A stretch of DNA of 64,000 nucleotides from Rhizomys pruinosus (GCA_009823505.1 VZQC01014000.1:925316-989315); one strand, 5' to 3'. Shown: positions 12,080 to 24,600, counted from the stretch's first letter. The notes: a model not told the origin generated them from the sequence alone. Numbers and translations: made by a program.

Positions 12080-12384
12080 GCTTTGTGTGTGTGTGCGTGT
12101 GTGTGTTGTATGCATGAGCATATGGAGGTCAGAGTTTGGCATTGGGTATCTTCCTTGATCTCTTTCCACCTTACCATTTGCAACCAGTGTAACCCCCTAC
12201 CCACTGATTGGCTAGACTGGATGGCCAGCAAGTTCCTGGGACTTCCTTTCCCTCCCCATTGCTAGGTGGCAGATACTGATTTCTACACCAAGTTTTTCTG
12301 TGTGGATACTGGGCCCCTAAACTCAGGTCTTCATGCTTCCTTGGTAAGCACGTTATTGACTGAGCCATCTCCTCTCCTCAGCCC
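12080..12384 (-). mobile_element. B4 SINE (ID+B1 fusion)
   Basis: Reverse B4: gtgtgtgtg...tatggaggtcagag, ggctagactggatggccagcaag, aaactcaggtcttcatgctt, ttgactgagccatctcct. The middle B1 half is diverged. Confidence 0.8.
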
Positions 12385-12413
12385 TATACTTATAATTTTG
12401 TTACAAGTGCAAG

Positions 12414-12415
<2 letters not shown>

Positions 12416-12444
<29 letters not shown>
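12416..12444. repeat. (TA)n microsatellite
   Basis: Pure TA run. Confidence 0.95.
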
Positions 12445-12446
<2 letters not shown>

Positions 12447-12904
12447 GAAAATATTGTATAAAATAGTACTTATTTTCTATAGAATAAGTTTTCATATCTT
12501 AGAATAAAAAAGAAGCCATCATGGCATGCCAGCAGAGGACACCCATTTCTGTGAGTTGCTTAAAGAAGTCTTCCATTGTGATCTTTCTCACAAACCTTGT
12601 TGGATTTTGGCTTTGGGACCAGACAAGGAAGATCACATGATACCATAACCCAGGAAGGTCCCCTTCTTACCTTACACTGACCACAGAGGTCCTTAACTAG
12701 GCTAATCTAGTGGATAAAGTTTTAGCATTAATTAAAAATCATCCACATGTACATACCAAAGGCCTTTCAAACTCAAGGGACAGCCTTTGTATAAAAGATC
12801 AAGGACATTAAACAAGTAGCAGATATTTTTGATAGGAAATAATGCATGTGATAGCCCCTCAGCTGATACAAAACTATTTTAAAGAATATATTATCAGCAG
12901 TAAT

Positions 12905-13142
12905 ACTTTATTTTTTATTTTTATTTATGTGTATGAATGTACTGTCTGCACGTAGGTTTGTGCACCCACGTCATGCAATGCCGTGGAGGTCAGAAGAGGG
13001 TGTCGGATTCCTCTGGAACTGGAGTTCTCCTGGAATTGGAGTTACAGACGGTTCTCAGCCGCCATGTGGGTGGTGGGGATCGAACCCGGGTCCTCTGCAA
13101 GAGCAGTCGGCGCTCTTAACTGCTAGGCCATCTCTCCAGCCC
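12905..13142 (-). mobile_element. B3-like SINE, duplicated subfamily
   Basis: Tail ttttatttatgtgtatgaatgtactgtctgc, duplicated ggaactggagttctcct/ggaattggagtt block, box B reversed (ggggatcgaacccggg), head ccatctctccagcccc. The flanks around tacttt look like a short target duplication. Confidence 0.95.
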
Positions 13143-13395
13143 CTACTTTTTTATTTTTTATGTTTGCATATGAACAAGACAGTTGCTAATCTCTAACTTT
13201 GAAGAGGCTAAATTATTATCCTTTGAATATTTTAGGAAAAAAATATACTTACCTATTACTCATGTTTTTCTTTTTGCTCTTGTGTTTATGTTTTGCTGCT
13301 ATTGTTTTGGTTTGGTTTTTTGCCCTGTATACTCTTCTACTGGATAACAGCTCAAAAGTTTGTTAGCATCAGGATTTGGTCCTAAAGAGAACTAT

Positions 13396-13431
13396 TACAA
13401 ACAGCAGCAGCAACAACAACAACAACAACAA
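13396..13431. repeat. (CAR)n / (CAA)n microsatellite
   Basis: cagcagcag followed by a caa run. Confidence 0.9.
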
Positions 13432-13734
13432 AGAGCTATTACATGTATATGATCTCATTTTTGGGCTAGAACTAGAACTCCAGGCTTTTTCTTGGGAGAA
13501 TTACATACTTCTTAGAAACAGAGAAATCTGTCTTTCATAAGCAGCGATTACTAAATTCATATTCACCCCCCTCCCCCAGCAACCAACCTTTACCAGACGT
13601 TTTCTTTCTGAAGAAATTGCTGTTGCTAACCACCCTCATTTCACAGAGGAATTACTGCACAGTAACCCATTAAGATTCATGTAGTCACATTAATTAATTA
13701 CTCCTTTATATATCTCCTGCTGTCTTTTTTTTAA

Positions 13735-14550
13735 GTATAGTAAAATTGGGTGGAGAACAAGACACAATATATAAATCTAAAGAAAATTCAGCCCCAGTAT
13801 CCAGTAACAAACAAATCACACCCACAGCAACAAAAATGGGAAGTAGAGTTCTGTAGAAAAGGTAGAGGAAAGTTGGCGCATGTTGGCACCGATGGGCATG
13901 ATAAATGTCAGGAAATACCATAGATAAAAGGAACTGAACCATGGTGGGTGTGGTCTGCAGCTTGGCATGAAGGCAGGGGATTTACAGTTCCCTTAAATCC
14001 AGTGCCGGGCTTGGTCAGAATAGAGTGGAGCCATTTTGTGTGTCTAAGTAGTATACAGCACCAGACCAGGCCAGAGGATTTGGAGAAAGGTCTAGACCTG
14101 GGAGCTGAAATGGAGGAAAGTGAGGGTCCTGAGAGTTGAAGGATTCTGGACAGGAAAGGGAAGGTAGTGGTGCAAGGTTCTTTCCTCAAGTCACAGCTCA
14201 TAAACTGGTAAGTTATTGGGTATAGTGTTTCCAGTCTTGACAGCAGCCACTTGGACCCCAGAAAGGCCCTCCCTGTGTGTGAGGAGCCTCTGGAGGGTTC
14301 AGAGGCTGCAGCTGCCCAAAGGCTTAGAAGCAGCAAAAATGTCAGCTCTTTTCATTGGTATGATGGGAAGGGTCAGAATGAGAGAGTTCAGAACCCCGCC
14401 CTTCCTCGTCTGTTGAATGAAAATTGTGAGACCCCACAGAGTGCCAAATTCAGGCAAGTTCCTCTTATAGTTCAGTGTGGTAGGTGTTTGACAAAATGTA
14501 TTCACTTCCTCCTTTACAGCCTCTAGCTCTAAAACCCACAGTGATAACAG
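13735..14550. other. Unassigned stretch with overlapping chance ORFs
   Basis: Slightly higher GC. It has a 142-codon minus-strand frame (13908-14336) and shorter + frames, none with a domain, splice-site logic or repeat identity that I recognise. Overlapping frames on both strands suggest absence of stops by composition rather than a gene. Confidence 0.4.
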
Positions 14551-15080
14551 CTCTTACGGTTTTATTTGTAGAACAGAGTGTTTAAAATCCTAAATGCTAA
14601 CTAAACTGTGAAACTGCTACTCATCCAGGGAAAAGAGAATTGTGGGGAAGTCCGTGTATGATACTGTATACATCTCAGGTCTTGAGGGCTTTAGTAACTG
14701 ATAACAAAGACATAGTGCCTACTGTGGGGGCAGAGCAATCCAGGGAGCTGGTACTGTGGGTACCTGTGTTAGGAGCAGATAGAAGTTTCTCACTGAGCTT
14801 TGGGGAACTGTATACCCAAGCACCTAAGAACAGAGCCTTCTACTCTAGACCTGACCATAAACCCAACTGCTGGCCTGGACTAGCTATGGCTCATGTGTTT
14901 ATCCCCCTTAATCAGCATGGTATGGGTAGGGTGAAGATGTGTGTTTATGTGTGGGAGGGTACATATGTTTATGCAGTACATGTATATGCGTAGGCCAGAG
15001 GTCAAACTCCTGTGCTGTTCTCTAAAATCCCTCAACCACCACCATTTTATTATTTTATTTCATTTCATTTTATTTATTTT

Positions 15081-15218
15081 GTGAAACAGGGTCTCCCTAT
15101 AGCTCAAGCTGGCTGGGAACTTTCTATATAGACCAGGCTGGCCTCAGTCTCACAGAGATCTACCTGCTTCTACCTCCCAAGTGCTGGGCTTAAAGCCGTA
15201 CACCATCATGCTCAGCTC
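15081..15218 (-). mobile_element. B1 SINE
   Basis: gaaacagggtctccctatagctcaagctggctggg...ctcccaagtgctgggcttaaa...ctcagctc. The T-rich tail upstream (15040-15080) and a possible B4 scrap before it are diverged. Confidence 0.85.
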
Positions 15219-15379
15219 CTAGCATGGTATTTAAAATATTTTTAAATTTATTTTTATTTTATATTTATGGATGTTTTGCCTACATATATTAAATGCACCC
15301 ATGTCATGCAGTGCCCACAGAGGCCAGAAGAGGGTGTTAGATACCCTGACTCTGGAGTTACTGATGGTCATTAGCTTCC

Positions 15380-15412
<33 letters not shown>

Positions 15413-15426
15413 GGGTGTGTGTGTGT

Positions 15427-15477
<51 letters not shown>

Positions 15478-15556
15478 TGGTACCAAATCTCAGTACTGTG
15501 TAAGAACAGCCAGTACTCTTAACCACTGAGCCATTTCTCCAGCCTCTAGCATGGTA
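15219..15556 (-). mobile_element. B2/B3 SINE with large internal (TG)n expansion and target duplication
   Basis: CTAGCATGGTA at 15219-15229 and 15546-15556 bounds an older single-copy B2/B3. The CA/TG tract at 15386-15474 (with gggg and gg interruptions) has expanded inside the element, between the tggtcattagcttccg and cgctggtacc segments. The duplication includes the very edge of the neighbouring B1. Confidence 0.9.
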
Positions 15557-16502
15557 ATTTTAAATGATTCAAGCCAGAGTCTTTTCTCCCTCATTTTGCA
15601 GATTCCTGTCATTTCCACTTGCCCTGGGCCTGGCCATTCTAGTCTCACCTGGCTCTTAAGTTTGTGCCCCTTTTAAAATCCAAAGCCAAGTAGGGGTGTG
15701 AGCTAGAACTTTGTCAGTTTAACCAAGCCATGGATCAGATGTATCCTGTCCTTCTGATCTAAGGGAAATACAGCATGCTCAGTTAAATTGAATTCTCATA
15801 AACAGAATTACTTTTTTAGTGTAAATGTACCCTAAGTGCATACTAAATTAAGCAAACCTAGGTTGTTCCCATTTATAATTCTTGTCCTGGCATCAGTGGT
15901 ACTCATTGAGTAGAGATGTCATTGTAATATCGTGAAAAGGAATCTTAAAAATGGGAGATTTTAGTGGGCTTAGTTAAAGAGACTAATAATGCATTTATTT
16001 CACCATTTGAAAGATAAATTGAACATAGCATATGAATAAGTTTTTAATTTAACGTAAGGTAAAGTCAGAAACTGCCCTGGCCAGGAGGGGTTTCTTGTGT
16101 GCCTATAAGGAGTGATGACTGGTAGGTAAGGGAGGCAGAGCCTCTCCCTGTGGAGGTTATTCTCAAGACTGTCATAGGTAGCATCTTGGTAGCTGTTAAA
16201 TGTGGGTGCTAAAGGGTTCTAGATGTGACCACAACAGACAGACTCCAGGCTGCAGCAAGAATGCAGACCATGCCAGGCTCTGCATTCTGTCACCTCTAGG
16301 CGACATTGCCCTCTTTTCTTTTCTGTCCCATTAATTTACCTCTCCTTCAGTTGCCCTCCTTGCTCTGAGCTTCCTAAATGCCCGCTTCCTTTTCCTCCCA
16401 CTCTTCTTTCTTATTTCTGCTCAGCTCCAGAAGCCTGAGAGGAGAGTGAGAAGCTGCTGTATGTGAATAAAGGACAGCCACATGCAATGAATGTCTTCTG
16501 CT

Positions 16503-17107
16503 AGTCTGGACATTTTTTTCCTTTATTTATTTTTTAATATATATTTTGTACAAGATTATCAAATCTAGACTCGTGTCCCCCCCATCCCCCCACCCCACCA
16601 GAGTTCATGCATTCTGCCAAACATGCTTTTCATCTCTTTCTCAGTCTTTCTCGATATTCTCCATGTGGAAGTTGACTGTTTTGAGCAGAAGTTCACTGTT
16701 TCAGTCAGTTCTTCAATGCAGTCCTTTCTGTTGTTGTTGTTGTTGTTATTGTTATTGTTGTTTCTAGTATGCATCACTCCCAACTGCTTGGACAAAAGCT
16801 CAAGGGGCCATGCACAAGAAATACTTACAACTAGGTAATTGGCACTAGCATCCATAGATGAGGGATACCATTCGTCATTTGTTTTTCTGGGACTGTGTTA
16901 CTTCACTCAGAATGATGTCCTCTAGCTCCAGCCATTTTCCTGCAAAGCTCATGATGTCATCTTTCTTTACTGCTGCATAGAACTCCATTGTGTAGATGTA
17001 CCACATTTTCTCTATCCACCCGTCAGTTGAGGGGCATTTGGGTTGGTTCCAGCTCCTTGCTGCGCTTCAGGTGGTCTTGGGAGAGCTCCGATCCAGTCTG
17101 GACATTT
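16503..17107 (-). mobile_element. 5'-truncated L1 with 13-bp target duplication
   Basis: AGTCTGGACATTT at 16503-16515 and 17095-17107 encloses the element. Its minus strand reads as the end of rodent L1 ORF2 (around 16860-17055, e.g. reversed 'ccagccattttcctgcaaa', 'gttgaggggcatttgggttgg') followed by a 3' UTR with a G-rich purine tract (16570-16605) and an A-rich tail. A (GTT)n tract at 16733-16765 lies within it. The coding part is decayed. Confidence 0.88.
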
Positions 17108-17349
17108 CTACCCTTGATACATGACCATCCCGTCAGGGAGATTCCTCCTCTATCTCTCTCATCTCTAGCTCTCTATATCTTCTCCTCTCTCTTCTTATTT
17201 CTCTCTCTCCATATTTTGTCAATAGTAATTTGTTTTTGACTCACAGCAAAATTGAGCAAAATAACAGAAGTTCTCTTGTAGGATGTCTCCCACAGGCACC
17301 TTCCCATACCACAGTACATTCATTGTAACTGCTTCTCGTTTATTTTCTT

Positions 17350-17455
17350 TCCAGACATGGTCTTTCCCGGTACCCAGGCAGACCCCAACTTGTGATCCTT
17401 CTGTTTGCCATGTGCTAAGATTTCAGCTTTACACCACACACCTAGCCACGGTTAC
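17350..17455 (-). mobile_element. Diverged B1 fragment
   Basis: ccagacatggtctttcccggtacccaggcagaccccaacttgtgatcctt...cagctttacaccacacacctagcc matches the order of a reversed B1 with many changes. Confidence 0.5.
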
Positions 17456-17461
17456 CTCTTT

Positions 17462-17714
17462 TTTTTTAATTTTTCTTTATTTAATTTTATTATTTCTGTA
17501 TGTGTACAATGTTTGTACTGCATGCAAGTCTGTGCACCGTGTCGTGCAATGCCGCGATAGTCAGAAGTGGGCGTCGGATTCCCCTGGAGCTGGAGTTTTC
17601 CTGGAGTTGGAGTTTCAGACGGTTCTCAGCGGCCATGTGGGTGCTGGGGATCGAACCCGGGTCCTCTGCAAGAGTGGTCGGCGCTCTTAACCGCTAGGCC
17701 ATCTCTCCAGCCCC
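17462..17714 (-). mobile_element. B3-like SINE, duplicated subfamily
   Basis: Long T-rich tail, duplicated ggagctggagttttcct/ggagttggagtt block, intact reversed box B, head ccatctctccagcccc. The flanks gttacctcttttt/cttacccttttt suggest a decayed target duplication. Confidence 0.93.
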
Positions 17715-18261
17715 AGGCTTACCCTTTTTTAAGGATGACAAAGCTGAAAGGTTAGACCCTTCAGCAACGGGCCCCAGGCCCTCTGCTCACAGCCCACTCT
17801 ACCATTTGTTTGTGAAAGCGCTCCCTCCACACGCTCCCTTACTGCTCAGTGCTGCTTCTGTCTGATAAGTCTTCATCCCTGCAAGAGATGGAGGTAAGGG
17901 CTAACACTCGACCAGCAGAAGGGCTGCGTAGATCACTGTCTCTTGCTTACTCATCTAGCAATTCCTCTCCCCTAGATAGCTGAGAATTTGGAGAAGTGCT
18001 TTAATTCCCGCAAGTTTCTTTATATAATGTTTCCTCCTTCCCTTTCCAGTGTAGTTTTCACCAAAGTCTGAAAAGGTGACACAACTTTAAAAATATTTTA
18101 TGTTGCGACTGTATCTGAATACTCTCTAAGCTATTTTTGTATGTAGTCAAATCATTTCTAACACTGGTAGAAACTACTGTTGGACTTTGAATTTTTCTTT
18201 CCTATTGTAAAGCTTTTTAAGGTGATTTCCAAAGCATCAAACCTAAGTAGAGTTTTTAAAA

Positions 18262-18592
18262 TGGGGCTAGGCTTATAGGTCAGTTAGTAAAGCGCTTGCT
18301 ATGCAGTCATGAGAACTGAGTTGGAGCTCCAGAAAACCCACATTAAAAAGCAGGATGTGACGGTGCTTAGTTGCAGCCTTCGCACTGGGGGACTGGTGAT
18401 AGGAGGATCCTTGAGGTTTGACAGCCAGCCAGCCAAACCTATCAGTGAGTTCCAGGCATCCCATATCAAACAAACAAACATGGCAGATGCCATCTGAAGA
18501 ACAGCACCCTATTACTCTCTAGTCTCCACCTACTCAAGTGTCTCTCTCACTCCCACCCCCCCAAACACATGCACACACAGAAGCACATAATT
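18262..18592 (+). mobile_element. B4 SINE
   Basis: Head ggggctaggcttataggtcagttagtaaagcgcttgctatgcagtcatgagaactgag, then a B1 half (agttgcagcc...ggatccttgagg...cagccagccag), then a CA-rich end. Confidence 0.75.
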
Positions 18593-19599
18593 TTTAGCTT
18601 TAACAGCTGATAAGTTACTCTCCTACCCTAGACCCCAACTAAGGCAAACCTAGCCCTCTGTAGCATCTAGGACAGCAGGGATTGGAATGTTAACAGTCTG
18701 CAGAACATTTTCCCTTCAGTGCAACGCAGCGTGCTGCCCTCCAGGTGAGCACGGGTGGCTTTGTCTGTCAGCATCCGTGTTGCCTTTCCCATACTGTAGC
18801 TGACACCCATTAATTCAGGAGCCCACTGGCGTGAAACTGAATTTTTTATACTTCTAATTATTTTTTTAAATAGACCAAGCATATTTTTAGCCATTTGGAG
18901 CCTGCTTGGTTTATATATTCTCTGAAACCTTACCCAACATCTGTTGCCTGTTGATAAGACAGAGCCATTGTGGTGTTACAATCTCCAAATGCTGCTTGCT
19001 GCCCTTCTAAGTTTTCCAGTTCAGGGACTTCCCACCATTCCACTAAGTAGCATTCCTTTGCCCCAAGCCCCAGACCTGAGCCTTCTCTCAGACCCCTTCT
19101 TCCCCAGGACCCCCTCGCCCTCTTCTTCTGGATAGTGGCCCCTTGCCCTGAGTCTCTGGGTCATCTCATGGCATGAGAGTCTTGTGTCCAAGTACCTGTG
19201 GTCCCTTACCTCTTCCCGTGTTCATGTCTCCTTCCTAGAACAGTACCCAGAATCCTAGAACAAATGCTTCCCTAAAGCTTACCTGGAACAACTGGAACAA
19301 CACAGATTTCATGAAAACAGATAGATGACCCTTCAAAATTAAAGACAGCTCCGTTGTCGTACTCTAGAAAGGACCACTTATTTCTCTTCTCTGTCCTTTA
19401 TTCTTCCAGTTTTTGGATGTCAAATTGCATGTATTTTAAAATGTATATATTTATAGAAAGCTTATGTACAGTAGATATTTACCTGCTTTGTGTATATTGG
19501 TCTCTTCTGTTTATATATGTCGCTAGGAAAAATTCCAAAACTCTGAAATTGCAAAGATCAAAGACATGCTTAGTTTTAAATACAATTAATTGCAGTGCT

Positions 19600-19830
19600 T
19601 AAAATACATCGAGCATTCTCTGTATGTCGGGCAGTGTGTTCTTTACATGCATAATTTTATTTAATCATCATAGCCAATGAAGCTGTGCTTTTTTGTTCAT
19701 TCACATTTGATGGGTGCAGAAAATGGGATCACAGAAATTAATTGCCTCATGGAGAGTCACATCAATGTTATCAAAGCTTGGAACCTAGTTTGAGATGCAT
19801 ATGCCTGTGTCCTGCCCTGGTATATCACTA
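19600..19830 (-). mobile_element. MIR remnant
   Basis: Reversed MIR wording: tttacatgcataattttatttaatcatcatagcca, atgggtgcagaaaatgggatcacagaaatt, aattgcctcatggagagtcacat. Confidence 0.65.
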
Positions 19831-20320
19831 CTAAAAAAATGAGAAAGTTTTCTGTAAGGACAAACAAGGCTGTAAGCAAATAACCTCAGCAGGCAAAAAG
19901 CTGTGCCTCAGAGCAGAAAGGAAAAGAATTTGTCAACATTTGGGAATCAGCAGCATTGTTTGTAGTTCTAAAGCCGCTCTATAGACATAATTTCACAGGT
20001 GCATCCCACAGGACTGAACACCTCATTTCTGCTTCTGTCAGCTTCCTGTTCCTTATCTCTGTATACTGTCTGAATACTGCCTCGTGACCCATTTTGTGGC
20101 CTTTCACTTTGCATATTGGTTCTTTGTTCACTATCTGGCCCCCAGATTCTCTCAGACTGTCTCTCTGTTGAACTACCCCAGACAGAGATGATTGAAGAAG
20201 CTCTACCCTTGAGTAGTGAAAATGACATACCCAGGCTGCCTCATTTCAGACGCTTGTGGCCTGCCCCCAGTTGTCTGTTTTTGGATCAGTCACCAGGCTC
20301 TGGATCATTTGTTGGACCAG

Positions 20321-20667
20321 TGTATTAGATATTTTCTGTTGCTGTGGTAAAACACTGTGGCCAAAAGAAACTTTTGGAAAAAAGAGTTTATCTTGGCCTA
20401 AGATTCCAGAGACAGGGTCCCTCATGGTCAGGAGGTGTGAGGGCAAGTGGCAGGAGGGGCAGCAGGGGCAGGAAGCTAAGAGACTGGATCTTTATCCCCA
20501 CACACAAAGCAGAGAGCAAACTAGAAGTGGGGCAAGTCTGTGAACTCCCAAAGGTCGCTCCTAGTGGTGTACTTCTTCCAGCAAGCCACCACCTCAGAGA
20601 GCGCCACCAGCTGGGGGCAAAGTGTTCAAACATAGGAGCCAATGGCGTTGTCATTCAAATCACCACA
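20321..20667 (-). mobile_element. MaLR/ERVL-type solo LTR
   Basis: Starts TGTATTAGATATTTTCTGTTGCTGTGGTAAAACAC and ends ATTCAAATCACCACA. The 3' part has the typical gagcgccaccagctgggggcaaagtgttcaaaca wording. Flanks ACCAG/GCCAG resemble a 5-bp target duplication with one change. It holds several overlapping chance ORFs. Confidence 0.65.
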
Positions 20668-20832
20668 GCCAGGACCATTCAAATTGATTATAACTTTGTA
20701 TAAAAGCTCCCAGGAGTGGGTTGTAAATGGGACTAGAACTTATACGCTTTTTAAAAAGCATTTTTTATTAATTCTCTGAGGATTTTCTGTGATGTATTTT
20801 GATCAAATCTACCCATTAATTTCATGTCCTTT

Positions 20833-21029
20833 TTTTTTTTTTACGTGTATGAGTATACTGTCTGTATGTAGGTTAGTGCAATGCAGTGGAGGTCAGAAGA
20901 AGGTGCTGGATTCCCCTGGAACTGGAGTTAAAGATGGTTTTTAGATGCCACGTGGGTACTGTGAATCGAACCTGGGTCCTCTGCAAGAGCAGTCAGCCCT
21001 CTTAACTGCTGAGCCATCTCTCCAGCCCC
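20833..21029 (-). mobile_element. B2/B3 SINE, old single-copy form
   Basis: ttacgtgtatgagtatactgtctgtatg...ctggaactggagttaaagatgg...gtgaatcgaacctggg...gagccatctctccagcccc. The flanks tgtcctttt/agtcctttt are a near-perfect target duplication. Confidence 0.92.
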
Positions 21030-21059
21030 AGTCCTTTTCTCTTTTTTAATAACCCATCA

Positions 21060-22140
21060 ACTCCAGTTTTGATGTCCACATAACTTCTGGGTGTGGACAG
21101 TGGTCAACCTCCCAGGAAACTGAACTTCTCTCCTCAAGGAGCCATCGGTTGTCCATAGCTCCTTGCGAGGGGTGGGAGCTAATGAACTGCTTCCTGTGCT
21201 AGAATGTTGACTGGCTTGGTCTTATCTGGGTCTCATGTATACAACCACAGATTTTCTGAGTTCATGAGTGCAGTGGTCTTGTCATGTTCAGAAGACATTT
21301 CCTTTTAGTCTGGTCCTCCCGTTCTTTGGCTCTTACATCTGTCTGTCCCCTTTTATCTGATGGTCCCTGAGCCTTGAGGGAAGAAGTGTGATATGGATGT
21401 GCGTTTGTGGCTGAGCACTGACACTTATTCTTTGCATTTTGACCAGTTTCCAGTTTCTGTGTTAACCATTGTTCACTGCACAAAGAAACTTCTTTGTTGA
21501 GGTCTGAGAACTTCACTAATCTATGGGTAGAGAGATATAAATTTAAAGGGTAATTTGATAGGGTGTCCATTTAGCAACACAATAGTAGTTTGCTAAACCT
21601 TGTGTCCTGTGAGCTTCTTAACCCTAGATTTTTGGCAGTGTTTGCAGTACTAGGCATATACTATGGAGCAGGGCTTAAAACCAGGCAAAAAGTGGTTGGT
21701 TACTGATGTAACATTTGTGCCACTGTTACACCCACAGGCATATCTTGCCACACTGGTCATTACTACAGTTCTCAAGGTTCACAGCTGGGTAAGGCTGTTG
21801 ATGAATTTCTTATCCCCAGCAGCCTGCATAGCACTTTCCAGTACTGTGAAAGCTAGCCAACAGGGAAGAAGCTCCTTGGTCAAGACCAGCTTGATTTCTC
21901 TGTGTTCCAGGTCCAATGTGCATGCTGTCTTCAACACTAAGGTCTTACCATCAAGTTCTGGTGGGGAACCAAGAGCAATAGAAATAACTTGTATTATTTG
22001 GGGAGGGGAATCCTGTGGGATTTGTGACCAACAACTTGAGAGGAGGTGGCCCACACTTGGCACAGGGATTTTTATTTGCCAACTTTCTGCTTATAGGCTT
22101 TTTAGAGGAAGCAATGATAGCACGAAGTCTATATAAGCCT
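21060..22140. repeat. Probable old rodent dispersed repeat, family uncertain
   Basis: Passages such as 'tggttggttactgatgtaacatttgtgccactgtta', 'gcatatcttgcca' and 'cttgatttctctgtgttcca' remind me of a dispersed rodent sequence, but I cannot assign the family or its ends. The 157-codon + frame (21663-22136) shows no domain. Confidence 0.35.
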
Positions 22141-23565
22141 GTTTGACAAAAATGGTGAGATTTTTTTTTTAAATAAGATAATTTTAAGATGTCTACCATG
22201 AAAATTGTAAAATCATACAATTAACAAAAATATTTGCTAAGGGTAGTTCCTGCCAACAAAAATACAGGTTGCAAAACTTACACATAGCTGGGGAAAATAC
22301 AATCATGTCGTCTTTCCACTGTCCTTGGCAAGATATAACACTTAAAACCAATTGTTAAGTACAATAGAATTGTGCATGCTATTTTATTAGTTTCTTTATT
22401 GTTTTACATTTATAAACTTTTACTATGTAAGATAGGAGACTGTGAAGCTTCCATACATTAGCTGTTAGATTGTACACAAGATAGGCTTGTCTGCTTCCCT
22501 TTAACATCTTATTATTCATGGAGTAGCAGACACTCAATAAATGACATTGCCTAATTACTCAGCCCTGATGTCAACTGAGAGGAAAGTACAAATCGAAGAG
22601 TCTTTTCTGTGAGTACAGACTCAAGGAGAAGCAAATGCTATTTTTTGCATAGCTTATGCTCCAATTCCATCTTTTCTGGGTCAGGACAATGGATTGCTAT
22701 TATGAAATTTTATGTCATGCTTTTGTTTGTTTCTACCTAGGAACTATGTTAGCTCTAGCTTTCTCCAATGCAAATTTCAATACTCAGGGAAAAACTGGTT
22801 TGCTTTCAGTTTATGTTTTAATGAGGGTTTCAGTTGTGATTGAAGTCCTAATCAACCTGTGGTCTAGGCCTGTTTTAATCCTTCTTGTAATGTTGAACTG
22901 TAGAACCCTAATTAAGTTGATGAAAGGCTGTAAAGCAAAGTAAGGACCCTATGAATGGGGGGGGGCGATCCTTTTTCATGGACTTCTTTGGTGACAACTG
23001 AAGTTTAGAAGTGACCTTTCTTGTCAACTTGCAGTAACCCCTGGGCTGGAGAGATTGAATATCTTCTTCATTCCTGTGGTCCCTTAGCTGGTTGTAGATT
23101 AATGCTGCAAAATTACAAATATTTTGGTGATTTCAGATATCTGTATAAGTCATAAATCTGAGATAACAAATTGATATTATCTATGACTTGTGATTTCAAT
23201 AACATGACTATTTCTCTGCAAGCAGCACACACACATGAGTAGCTTAAAGCTAGCTTCACAATGGCAGCTGGCTTGAAAATAAGGTGCTCAACACTGGAAC
23301 CAGTCAATATTATGACTGTTCCTGTTTACTTCACAGAACTGCAGAAAGCACTCATGATAATCCATTCAGGGCATTTTGACCACATCGTTTTCTTCTTCTT
23401 TCTAACATTAACTCATAAAAAACTCAAGAGATGAGGAAACCATTTTGGGAAACATTTCACAACAATTTATGAAATATAGGAAAATAAACAATGCTATATC
23501 TTTCCTTGGAGGAAAAAATATAAGAAAAGTAGTAGATAGTAATACAAGTAAAAATACATATGTAT

Positions 23566-23566
<1 letters not shown>

Positions 23567-23611
<45 letters not shown>
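23567..23611. repeat. (GATA)n microsatellite
   Basis: About eleven pure GATA units. Confidence 0.97.
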
Positions 23612-23612
<1 letters not shown>

Positions 23613-23667
23613 TGTATACATATGCATACTTGAGTCTGTGTAGTAGTACATTGTATAAATTATAACT

Positions 23668-23696
23668 TTTGGTTTGGTTTGGTTTGGTTTGGTTTA
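23668..23696. repeat. (GGTTT)n microsatellite at a B1 tail
   Basis: Five tandem ggttt units immediately before the T-rich end of the following B1. Confidence 0.9.
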
Positions 23697-23710
23697 GAGG
23701 ATTGTTTCTG

Positions 23711-23848
23711 TTTTGAGACAGAGTCTCCCTGCAGCCCAGCTAACCCAGAACTCACTATGTATTCCAGGCTGGGTTGCATATTATAGAGATCCACCTGCCT
23801 CTACCTCCCAAGTGCAGGGATTAAAAGCACGTGCCAAACGTCTGGCTA
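23711..23848 (-). mobile_element. B1 SINE
   Basis: ttttgagacagagtctccctgcagcccagctaacccagaactcac...cctctacctcccaagtgcagggattaaaa. Confidence 0.85.
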
Positions 23849-23857
23849 ATTGGTAAC

Positions 23858-23990
23858 TATTTTGAGGCAGGGCTCATATAGCCAACTGACCTCAAATTTA
23901 CCATGTAACTGAACCTGGCCCCGAATTAATCCTCCTCCCTTTACCTCCTGAGTATTAGGATTACAAGCATGGATCACCAAGCCTGGTTTT
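23858..23990 (-). mobile_element. Old B1 (proto-B1-like) monomer
   Basis: tttgaggcagggctcatatagccaactgacctcaaattt...ctcctgagtattaggattacaagcatggatcaccaagcctgg. More diverged than its neighbour. Confidence 0.65.
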
Positions 23991-24374
23991 TAATGTTGTT
24001 TTGCTTTTTTTTTCTTTACAAAGCAACATAGTTTTCTGTAGGAAAGTCTTATGCTGTTTTTAAGCCATTAATAATATATAGTACTGGTTTCCATTCAGAT
24101 TTAAAGCTGAATCGAATAACATAATGTTTTCTGTTTTTATGTGGAATGTATTCCAAAAGCTCTTGAATTTTTAAAGTATCCTTGGAAATTCATAGGAATA
24201 AAGAGTTTAGTAAATGTAGTATATATGATAGAATAGAAAAAAAAAACAAGTAAAACAGAGATATCATCTCCAGGTGTGTTGTGGATTTCATATACCTGTT
24301 CTTTCTGGAGTTCACTGGTTTCTGTTTTCTGTCATATGAACACAATTGGTTTTCAATATAGGCTTACAATTCAT

Positions 24375-24600
24375 AAGCACATAATAAATACCATCTGCCA
24401 GGCAGTATGCTAAATGCAAAGATACAGGCTGTGCTCCTGCAGTCCTTCCTTGTACTTTATGAGGAGTTATGATCCTGAGTTTTCAGATAAGGAAAGACAC
24501 TCTCAGAAACCAGTTCATTTATGAGTGTGTGACTAGTTGTTGGCATTGCAAGGAGTATAAATCTGGTTCCCTAACCCTCAAGTCTGTTCTACTTTCCTAT
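24375..24600 (-). mobile_element. MIR remnant
   Basis: Reversed MIR order: ataataaataccatctgccaggcagtatgctaaatgc, gttttcagataaggaaagacactctcag, ggttccctaaccctcaagtctgttct. Confidence 0.65.

Noticed and set aside
12927..13196. Recurring frames reading MNVLSACRFVHP, MYCLHASLCTRV or MYECTVCMQVCAP
   Set aside because: These are translations of the B3-like SINE in three frames, seen at more than ten sites; not a gene family.
14640..14993. 117-codon + frame
   Set aside because: No recognisable domain, ends in TG-rich sequence and has no splice context; treated as chance.
19354..19602. 82-codon frame with hydrophobic stretches
   Set aside because: AT-rich chance frame inside an intron, with no homologue or motif recognised.
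23567..23611. CRISPR-like regularly spaced repeats
   Set aside because: Simple GATA microsatellite without spacers; the genome is mammalian.
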